This document shows positions 13,801 through 25,800 of a stretch of 64,000 bases of DNA, piece after piece. A program made the translations under genes and the position numbers. Each line of letters begins with the position of its first letter. Position 1 is the stretch's first letter. Source of the stretch: Ignelater luminosus (lineage: Eukaryota > Arthropoda > Insecta > Coleoptera > Elateridae); assembly GCA_011009095.1 (NCBI GenBank), contig VTPC01091068.1, forward strand, positions 363,892-427,891. Reading direction: 5' to 3'. The notes beneath the pieces are model-generated. The model had not been told where the DNA came from. It ran no database searches and was given only the letters and a program-made list of their open reading frames with translations.

Positions 13801-16800
13801 GCACGCCCCCCTGCGTACGCCCATAAAAATGATAATTTATTATTAACTCACTTTTTATCTTTTTCTCTGTTATTGGCCCGAGCCGACCATAGTTTTATAC
13901 AGTCCAACGTCGAGTTTCTGGTTTTTTTATTTTGTCTTACAGCATCTAAATTGTGAAACTAAACTAGTTGTTGGTTTGAATATTACAGATTTACATAACA
14001 ACACATACTGACTAGAATGTTAAATAAAGTTAGGTTTTCGAAAATTAATTTTCCTTTTGCTCCATCAAAATAAGAATAGTTTCCTATAGCTTTGTTAAAA
14101 AAAGCTGTTTTAAGTTTCATAATTTTGTAACGTCCACTTTTTGTTTCCGTTGCAGTAGTAGTTTTCTCTCGTTGAAGAGGTTTTGATATTTGTTGTGAGT
14201 TCACACTGATAGGTCGATTACCTTGTTTAGTAGCTTTTTTATTTTGAAATCAATTAGGGTTTAATAAAAATTTAATAAAACTAACTAATCTTGTTGTGGG
14301 TCTTTATTCTCTAATCTTTACTCAAGGACATCCCCTTGGTCTGAATATTCCAATACGAATTCAGTCAAAATAAGATGAAGTTCATCATGTTCGATAGATG
14401 ATGTTATTGGGTTAGTATATGCAATCGCTGTAATACGTATATTCTGTCTTCTGAGATCTGTATTACTTTACTGTTCAACACAAATAATTAATGTAAAGTT
14501 TGTTTTTTAAATTCTGAAAAAAAGACGATGTAAATTCAATAATTTTCTAAATTTATAAGCATTCACCTTGCATTTGTAGCTATAATTTTTTAAGTTCAGC
14601 CTGAATTTCATTTCATCAGGACATTTTACAAGTCTAATATTTATATTTGAGCCAGAATGTTGTTTGAGAACTGCTTGGCTGTATTGAGAATGTTGTTTAG
14701 TATCAATACGATTTAAGTCAAGGAATGATTTTGTTGATCATCTGGGTAGAGTTGGTCGCATTCTTTTTATTTTGCGTCGACCTCGCCCTGTATTTTCACC
14801 TTCTGTTGTGAGTCGATAGCTTCTTGATTTTGAGTTCAACAAATCCTTGAGAGAATTTCTCAGCATAATTAATTCATGTTCTACTTTACCTTTTTTATTA
14901 TTTCAATCAAAATCTCAATTTTTAACCACCTTTTACTTTTTTTTTAACTTCCAAATACAATTCACATTAACAAGACCGCGTATTTTAATAATGACGTAAT
15001 GACATACACCCATCGGACCACTACGTAACAAGCAAAAACAAAACAACACATCACACAAGTCGACCGGTCGTCATAATGAAAACAAAAAGAAGATAAGAAA
15101 AATAATTGGCTCTTGCATGTACCAATGGCAGCGTCACGGGGAATCACCTAGATGGTATTTGTAAAGTAGATCAGTTAACTAGCGCCAATAAAATCGCTTA
15201 ATTGAATGTATAACGCAGCTGACAGATGAGTTATATAATAAAGATAAATATCGTTTTTAATAAAATACGTATGTAATAAATATGTAACTGATATAAAAAA
15301 GCAGATAGTGGATACGATTTGATAAACTTCAATGTGTAATACTAATACATATTTTCCTTTCCATATTTTTTTAGGTATACATTACATACGTATTTATAAC
15401 AAGTTGATATTTCAATACGTTTTTGATCATATGAAATACATGTTTATTATGCAGGGTGTTCCCGGTTTATGTAGTCAAACGCCGGGAGGTAATACAACAT
15501 CGAAAAATAAGTGCTCTTTGTTGAATAGCCGTCCGTGAACTAGAGATAGAAATGTATTTAATTTAATCAATACACTTCTGTTTCTAGTTCACGAATGGCT
15601 GGGCTGATTTTAATTTTCTTTGATGTAAAAGATTGAAGATTTTATACCCTTTAAAATGATATATCACACATGGGGTAGTGCCGTTTAAAATCTTGGGAAA
15701 CTTTCACCCTCTCCCCAACTACTCCCATCCCTACATTTTAAACGGCACTACCCCATGTGTGATATATCATTTTAAAGGGTATAAAGCTCTCAAGAGTTAT
15801 CAAAAAACGAAGATACCATGTGGTCTTTAGTTTTTGATGTAGAATCCAAATCTGAAGTCAAACTTTCAGAATTTGACAAAAATTGCGGACATACATACAG
15901 ACAGAGAGACAGACTTCGCAAATTCAGTGACGACTCCTTCGGAGTTCGTTGAAAATAAATGTTAGGATGTTGTTCATGATGTTAGCATTTGTTTTTTCAA
16001 TTAATAAAATCTTTTACATTAAGATACCTATGTTACTAATAACTGTCACATTGCTAGAATTACCCCCACATACCCTAACTAAAAATCTTAGTATGGGCCT
16101 ATGGGGCTATGAGTAAACATACTTGTAATTTTACTGATTCCATGGAAATATGAATAAATAAATAGGATTTAGTTTTTTAATGCTATTTTATTCGAATAAT
16201 ACATATTAAAATAAATACAAAACGGTCAGTCACAGCTCAGTAAAAGATCTTTAAAGTAAATAAACTGTGTTGCTAGGTATACACAATACATATAAAAATG
16301 TTAAGAAAAGTAAACAGAAAGTATGGTAAAATGTTGGTCGGAATAATTCACACACTCCGGAGCGCTAATATTAGTCAGGCAACCAGGGTAGTTAGTGTGC
16401 TGGTTGGGTTGCCTGTATTTATCAGGGCTGAAACAAATGAAATTTTGTTGGTATACCTTACTTTGTGCTTTGAGTAAATTAATCTCCAAAAAATAAGCGT
16501 AAATAATAAACGGAATATAATTAAAACAGAACTTCGTGAATGATGGCGACATTTTGGAGTAAGAAATTTTAGAATTAAAAAGTAGCACGAAAAAATAAAT
16601 ATTGAAAAACATTTTGATAGGCATACAAACAATTACTTTTATAAAGCACATCTACGACTAATTACGAAAAATGCTAGTGTATTACAAATTATTGAGATGA
16701 AATACTGAATAAAAAATAAATAAACGAATAAAAAACTAAATAATAATAATAATAAAAGTATGGTGAAATTAAGAGGACAGTAATAGATTCTAGGGATTAG

Positions 16801-19800
16801 ACTGACTAGCCTAGTGATAAAAGTATTGTTCCACGAAGCCAAGGATCTCGGTTCCAGTCCCGTATTAGATTCTTCGCAAATTTTTTTTTTAAATAAGTTT
16901 TATATTTTAAATTACTTTAATTTTGCTTAATATTTTGTAATTTAACATTTTACATGTGCTACCACTACACTACTGGCCTCAACATAACTTAAAAACATAA
17001 AACATTTTTATTCTTGAACTGTCTTGAACATCTTATTAGACATTTTAGCATCTTCTAGCATCTGTGTTTACAGGTTAGGTTTAACGAAAAACGTACAGAA
17101 TCCTACTTATTTTCAAAATTGACATATTGTCGACATTGTTGACATTTATGACCTGAAAAATCAATTGTTTACAAATTGTTGACACGAAGATATCAACAAT
17201 CATTGTTGACATGTCAACGCACATCACTGACTGTAAGTGCATATACTCTTCCCTAAGCTTTCTCTGTATGTAAACATATTTTGCCGCCTTTTGACACTAA
17301 TAAAAAATACGAAGTTCATGATAAACAATGTAACAGTAAACACCAGTAAATAAAGTGTATGCTACAATTTTTTATGTGTAGGTCCTGGCGGACGTCAAAA
17401 TAGGATAAAAGAAGACGTAAACGTTGATGTGATTTTATTATATATTAATAAAGAAGCTCCTTATATCGTAGAAGGACACGGGAACGTTACTACTCTCGAA
17501 AATTTAAAAAGTGTAAGATATTTATTTGCAATTTTTGTTTATTATGTGTATTATAATAATAATTTGTTAGATTGAGAAAGAAATATGCATTTTGTTTAGA
17601 GTTGTCCTGTTATTTGATGTCATTTTTTTAGGGTCAAATCATAATAGAGACAGTACTTGCAGCCGACGACGATGAACCAGGAACAGACAACACTAGAATT
17701 GACTTTATAGTTGAAGAAGTTGAACCTGTTGAAGCCTCTAACAAAGTACTCCCGGAGACGCCTTTGTTCTCTGTCAGTACCGACGACAAACAAGAAACTG
17801 GAATAGGTTATATAACAGCGCAGTACGATCTCGAGGGATATTTTGGGATTTATAGAGTTAAATTAACAGTAAGCAAATACTATCATTTCTTGGTTCTTTT
17901 CAGAATAAGGCAAACTGAGTATTATAACCAGAGGCATGGAGAGGACCATGCGTAATTGTCAATAGATACCGCGACTAGCGAACGGTAGAAAAACAATATT
18001 TTAAATATTTATACACTGAAAGTCGCCAACGTGCCGATAATGCAATAATGCATATTGCTTTATCGGTATAAAAACAGAACAAAAACACCAGCAGATAGCA
18101 ACGTTTTAATCTTGACAACTTAGCGGGGTCTGGTCTCCGCCATGGAGTTCCCTGTTTATACCGTTACTGTCCTATACTGCATCTTTTCTGCATTCGATAT
18201 TTCAAACAGCGGCAACACAAGTCATTGTACATAATAATTTATTTCTGAAAGCCAGTTTGCCCTATTTTAAATGAATAAGTAGTAGCATAATGTTTGTAAA
18301 CGTGTCTCTTAGAGATAAGGTATATTAATTTGATTTTTGTCAAAAAGAAATGTTTACTTCCTTATTATCTTTTTCTATGAAATGCATGTAGTTCAGTATT
18401 TTGAAAGTTTTACTACAGTATTACTTTATTAAATCTGTGTAAACTGCCAGGATTTAGGTCGGGTCAAGGACTTAGTTTGAAGCAAGGTGAAGTAAACATA
18501 AGTCTCAAATGTTTATTTGTAGCAAACATTTCTGAGAGTTTGAATCTCAAACTCTCCCTAATTACAACTACAGCTCGAGTCTTAAGAATTGTTTAATCTT
18601 ATTGGCTTTATAGTATCGCTACATATAAAATAGCAAGAAACATTAATCTGTGAATTAAACTAACCAATGATAAGATAGTTCATGCAACCGGTCTACTAGT
18701 CGATGAAACTCAAAGACTCTATAATAAATTGTAATCATTAACTTAACTCAAAGTATTTTGTTTTCAGTTGAACGACTTTGGAAAAGATCCCGGGCCAAAA
18801 ACCAGCAAAGACAAAATATATGTTCATATAGAGAGATACAATTTTAAACCACCAGAAATCACATTTCCTGAAAATGATGTTCCAATTTATTTAAGTAGGG
18901 TAAGCTATATTTTTACACTTTTTGTTAGTTTTACGTAGCAACTACAAGAATTTGTAATTTCAGAATGTTTTGTATTACTTTGTTTATTGTTATCAATTTT
19001 AGTGCTTGTAATATTATTGAATATAAATTATTTCACACGTGTTCTTTGAAGATTTGGACGCACAGAAAGTGTTCTCAGTCTGAAAATAGTAATTTCGGTT
19101 TATGGTCATTTATTTACTTTTTTTACTTAGAAACCTCATAGCACTCTCTTATGGTGCATCATCCATTTCCACATTTTGTACCTCATAATGCAATAAAATA
19201 TCCTAACAATCAAAACACAGCTCCCTTTATCCTTAGATATCAGATCAAATAGTCACTTTAGAAGAGAACCCGTATAAAAATAATTAAGGAATGGAATAGA
19301 ACTCCAGTAACTAATATCAAAAACTATGAGCAATATTAGTTTTTCTTACAGGAATCTCCGAGTTTGTAAAACTTGGTAATATCCGTGCAACAAATGAATC
19401 CTTGTATACGATTATTTTCATACCACATCCGAATGTCAACGTTACTTGACAAAGCTCATCTACAAAATAGTGCCGATAAAATTTTTTTTGCTTCCCTAAA
19501 AGTTGCATTCTTCTTTTTTACTATAATTCCTGAACTATTAATTCAGTTGTTATTAATTTTTATGGTGCCACTTCAGCGCGATGCTTTTGTTGTCAGTTTT
19601 TCTACCAATAGTCGTTGAAGCTGAATGCAAGATTTAATTCTATACAAAAAAGATGCACGGGGTCATTTAAGTTGAATGTAACTAATCTTGCTTAGTACTA
19701 ACAATAGTAAACAACGAGTTTTAGTTAACATTGACTACTTTTTTGAGACACATTAAATAGCAAAAACAAAACGCGACTATAGGCCAAAAGCTTGTGGTGT

Positions 19801-22800
19801 CATGAAATTTTTTATAATTACAGAATCAGGAAATTGGCACGCCATTAATACAATATGATGGTTCAGAATTAGAACTGTTTTCCGCTACGGATGGACAAGG
19901 AGAGAAATGGGACTTGGAATTTAAAATTGAAAAAGGTTTGTATTAACCTTATTTCAAGATTTAATTTACTCAGCCGTCTGTTCTTTTCAGATTCCGATCC
20001 AGACGAAATATTCGCGCTTTTAAGACAAAGACAGAGTAAATACCGCTTATCATTAAATAAAGAACCAAATTATCGTAAAACTTATAAAGTATGATGCTGA
20101 ATTGTTTTTTAAAAATTGTATTATTTTCAAATAATTTTTAGTTGGACATTACAGCGTACTGTGACTGCATTGGTGATGAACCTCTATCAAGTACTGTTTC
20201 TACTAGTATACGGTTTATAAGCAGAGATTCGGAGCCATATTTCATTAGCAACACTGATTACCGCGAATTTACCGAAAATACTACGGATGAAACTGCAATC
20301 CTTCCCAAAGCTTACTTTAACGACGACGAAGAAGAATGGTTAAATTTTACAGTTTATTATCATTTACAACCTGACACTTTTGAGTGTTTTGAGCTTCATG
20401 TAACAGAACGTATACTTAGTTTAAAGTGTTTGCTTGATCGTGAAGCTGAAGATAGTCATATTGTTAAAGTGGTAGCGTCGAAAACTAAAAGTGGTAACGT
20501 TTCTCCAAACGAAAGATCAATACTTACAGTATACATTAAGGTAATGTACATTTGACAAGATCTTTTATCATAGTAACAGGTATTATACTTAGGTACTTGA
20601 TATAAACGACAATCCTCCAAATTTTGATGAACGCCAATACCAGGCAAGCATAAAACCAACTGACGATCTAAATAAAATTATTCTACAAGCTACGGTAAAT
20701 TTTGTATATTACTAGAGAATCCAAATTTAATCTTTGCCATTGGGATCCCGAAAATCATGCCAGCAGATATAATATGTTAGAGTCAATAATAGTCCTTGCT
20801 GTTAAAAGAGCTGTGGAGACATAAACTATTATTCATTTTATATTTTTTGTCACATTTTTCTTTGTTTTCAAGATCCCAAAGGTGGTACTAAAATTTGAAT
20901 AACCTTGAATATTAGTAATTTATTTACAAAAATTATAAACAAAATATGGTTTTACCGTAGGCAACAGATTTAGATTTAAACGATTCAATGAAGTTTTCAA
21001 TGGAAAATCTGGAACGTCATGGAAATGGACTTGATAATATCAACACTCCGTTTGAACTTCACCAGATAAATGATACTACTGTTAACGTGCTACTAAAATT
21101 TACTGTTCAGCCTACTATGAACGGTCAATTTAATTTTGATCTTAAAGTCGTAGATGAAGGTAAAGTACATATGCAGTACAATTCGTCCAGCGTAATTTTA
21201 CAGTAAAGCATCGTCAACTTACAAAAAACATTTTTGCCAATTGGGCTTTTAAGTAAGGCAAAAGTGGGGTAGAAGAAGTTATAAGTGTTCTACTTGCCCT
21301 ATACACATGAGATTCACCATATGGACAGACTATAAGACTTAGAGAAGTATTTTTGTTGAAGGGCTGAAAAGACAAGTATATCGTATCTTGACATTATTTG
21401 TCCAAACCTCAGACTATCTGTATGCCAAGCCGCATACCCGTAGAGCAAGCAAAAAATATTAACTAGACCTGTTCCTAACTTTTTCATCCATATGGAACTC
21501 ACAAACAATAAATCACCCTATACAGGGTGATCATTTTAAAACTTCCCACCTTGAATAACTCTTTAATTAGTAAAATTATCAAAAATCGCTGAAACGCGTC
21601 GCTTTTGTTTTAAAGGGGGACATTTAATAACCTACTCTAGTCAGTTAGGAAACTTTCACCTTCCTCCCAGCCACCCCCTCCCCGAAATTTTAAATAGCAC
21701 TACTCCATGCGTGATATGTCATTTTAAAGGGTATAAAATTCTCAATCTTTTACAGAAAAAGAAACGTGTTGATTGAATTAAATACATTTTTGGCTCTAAT
21801 TCACGAACAGCTGGGCCGATTTTAATTTTCTTTGATGTAAAAGATTGAAAATTTCATACCCTTTAAAATAATGCATCACACATGGGGTAGTACCATTTCA
21901 AATTTTGGGGAGAGAGTGGCTGGGGGGAGGGTGCCTGTGGGGGAGGGTGAAAGTTTCCCAACTGACTAGAGTAGGTTATTAAATGTCCCCCTCCAAAAGA
22001 AAAGCGACGCGTTTCAGCGATTTTTGATAATTGTACTAATTAAAAAATTATTCAAGGTGGTAAGTTTTAAAATGATCACCTTGTATAATCCCATTTCACA
22101 TAGATATTATTAGAGTTAAACCATCCTGTACACTTAGTCAAAAATGATAAATAATACCTTTTTTCTTTTTTAGTAAACCACGCAGATGTTGTACCGGTCT
22201 ACGTGTATGTAGTTTCAGACAGTAGTCGAACAGCATTTACATTTGAAAATAAACTAGAAAATGTGGTAGCTAAGAGAAATGCTGTAAGTAGATAAAATAC
22301 AAGACACATTTTATACTAGATTGTATAAATATTGTTGTCTTTTAGATTCAAGAGATTTTGGAAAGTCAGTTAAAATATACCTGCAACATTGAGACTATTC
22401 AAGAAGGTGTAGATGAAAAGGGAGTACCAGTAGAATCCCTAACTGATGTTATGGTACATTTTGTCGATCCTGAAACAAAGAAACCAATAGAAAGTGCAGA
22501 GATTATAAAGTAAGTTCGTATTTCATGTCCAATACCTACCCATGTTTTATATTATTTATTTGTATTATTTATACAAATACGAAAGCTAAAAACTAATGTA
22601 CTATAATCATATCCATCAAAAAAAGACATCAAAGATTATTTTACACCAGTATTGTAATCATTACCTCGGTAACTAGAATTAACCACTTTCTAGAATTAAT
22701 TGCAAAGGTTTATCAAACAGTTGTAATACCTTCTCCTAATAGTTAGCACTGTCGCTACATCCAGACTAAATGACTAACAGCAATTTTATTGATTTCAAAC

Positions 22801-25800
22801 CTTTATCTTTTTAAAAGCTGGACTAAATAATTTGCGTTTTTATTACGTACTTTCCTTGCAATTTTAGAAATTGCTTTTTGAAGTTACCTACATGCCATGG
22901 TATTCAACGGCATTTACCAGAAATACGAAACATCTGTAACTTCTAATTTAAGCTTCACTACAATAAGGTCTTCTAGATCTTTTTGATGTCCAATTTTAGT
23001 TTTTACCATTAGAGTTGTCAAAAACTCCATTCCAAATGCAAGAATGGCTAACTTAGACTTTTTTCACAACTTACCTACTAAGCTAGAAAAAAACAAAAAC
23101 TGCTTCACCAATTGTACGAGGGCGGTTCAGTAAGTACCCGTGTTTGACGACAGAAGGCGTTCCTGAGGGAAGTTGGTGTTATCATCGTGTGCTGCCATCT
23201 ATCAAACGACGGTATAACAAATTGCAGACTGATTGATGGGTTAGTTTGGATTTGACAGCCATTTGAGTAAGACGTGTTTCGTGATTTTAGCTAAGATGGA
23301 AAAAGAGCAGTATCGTTCGGTAATTTACTTTCTGTTTTTGGATGGGAAAAAATGCGAGGAGATAAAAGCAAAGTTGGATGCTGTTTATGGGGACACTTCG
23401 CCATCTATGACCACAGTTAGATATTGGTTCAACGAATTTAAACGTGGGCGAACATCCGTTTTTGATGAGGAGCGACCAGGACGCCCGGCAGACGTGGTTA
23501 CCGAGGAAATCATTCAAAAAGTCCACGACATGATTCTCGCTGATCGACGAACGAAAGTGCGTGAAGTAGCAGAGGCCGTAGGTGTGTCGACCGGAACGGC
23601 AATTAATGTTTTACATGATAAGTTGGCGATGAAAAAATTGTCGGCGCGATGGGTGCCGCGATTGCTAACGGTGGACAACAAGCGGATGCGGCTGTTAACT
23701 TCGAAGCAGTGTTTGGAGCAATTTAAGCGAAATCCGAAGGAGTTTTTGCGTCGAGTTGTCACCGTTGATGAAACCTGGATTCATCATTACACACCAGAAA
23801 CTAAGCAACAATCAAAACAATGGATTTCTCCCGGTGAATCTGCTCCAAAAAAAGGCGAAGATGGTTCCATCGGCCGGAAAGGTCACGGTGACGATTTTTT
23901 GGGATGCGAACGGCGTCATCCTCATGGATTTTTTAGAAAAAGGAAGAACGATCACTGGACAATACTACAGTGAGTTATTAGACAGCTTCGACAAAAAATT
24001 GAAGGAGACAAGGCCGCATTTGGCGAAAAAGAAGGTGCTGTTTCACCACGATAAAGCAGCAGCACATTCATCCGGAGTTGTCGCCGACAAACTGCATGAA
24101 TTGCGTTATGAATTGCTGCCGCACCCCCCGTATTCACCCGATCTGGCTCCCTGCGACTTTTTCTTGTTTCCTAACATGAAGAAATGGCTCGCGGGAAAAA
24201 AATTTAGCTCAAACGAGGAAGTCATCGCCGAGATAGAGGCGTATTTTGGAGAGTTCGACAAATCCTATTTTTTAGAGGGGTTAAAAAAATGGCAGGAACG
24301 TTGGGAGAAGTGTATATTTCTAAAAGGAGACTATGTTGAAAAATAAAATAAAATTTTTTGAAAAAAATTGTGTCTTCATTTCTAACACGGGTACTTATTG
24401 AACCGCCCTCGTACTTCACTATTCGAAATATAAATATGTATCAGATATAATAAATGTCAGTGGCATAACTTCAGATTTAGGATCCGCGGGAAAGGTTCTA
24501 TTGGCAGACTTATTTTCTGTAGTAACTGCGGTAGATATTGAAAAATAATAAAAGCAAAAAAAATTAAACAAGGTTACAATTGATCTGCATCTAAATATAA
24601 GTAGCTGTTATTATTAACACATCAACTAGCTAAATGCAGACTTATCTTTCAAGAAAATGTTTGAAGATTGTGAAATTGTGAAAACCAACTTTAACCTCTT
24701 TTTAACTTAAACTGTAAGAGTGAGTATCTGGAATATTACTTAAAAGACTATTATCATGGACGTGTTACCTGGGGAACTAATTTAACCTGACCCAGATCCG
24801 ACTCGACCCTTCTAATTCTCAACTATCGACATCATCGTCTCTTATATTTACAAGAACAAATCAGGATCATTCAATTTTCGAGGTGTTTTCCTAATAAAAT
24901 CTACAATGAACCATGAAGACTGACTGTTGGTTTGAAGAGGCCTTGACCTAGACGTGGTCTTTCGACTGTCGTTCATGGACCTTCAGATATAATCAGTAGC
25001 TAATTCACGATAATCCAAAGCTGCCAACTTCTGTTACCCTACAGACCCTCCTTTATATCTTGAATTCAGTTTAAATATTCTGACAGTTTAACGTTTTGTA
25101 TGAAAGTATTTTTCTTATATATGTAATGAGATTTTGCCGTAGCATAATATAACAAAAAATGTAAATTTTAAATATGCAGCATTTTAATATAAGTAGTAGA
25201 TATATTTATTAATAATTATTCACTCTTGCGTTAACTTTTAGATTATCCGGTGATTATGAAACCTTCACAAATTTACGAAACGCATTTCTCGATGAAGAGC
25301 TTCACTTGAAAACGTTACAAGATGATATACTTCAAGAGCAAAGTAACGAATCACTGCTGTTTGCATTGTTAATTGGAGTATCGGTTGTTCTAGGAACAAT
25401 GTGCATATCTCTAATAACAGTATTTATAATTAAAGTACGAAGGTAAGAATTATCAAAAAAGGGTACGTAGATACAAGTGTAGTTACGGACACGCCCGTTT
25501 GTTGAAACACACCCTCTCTTCAACAACATGCTTAAAAAGTATGTATGAATTGTAAACAAAGCAAAACATTTTTCAGTTTAAAACGACGTTTAAACAAATT
25601 ATCACAAACTACATTCGGATCTCAAGAATCTGGCCTTAACCGAATGGGTATTGCAGCTCCAAACACTAACAAGCATGCAGTTGAAGGTTCTAATCCTGTG
25701 TACGGGGAAGAAAAAAATATTACAGATATAGATAAAGTCAGGTAAGTGACACTAAAATATAACTACTTTTAATACACTACATTAGGGAAGAAAAAAAAAA

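Noticed and set aside
16800-16870. Functional tRNA gene
   Set aside because: A and B boxes are present but the T-stem and acceptor stem do not pair; kept only as a possible SINE head.
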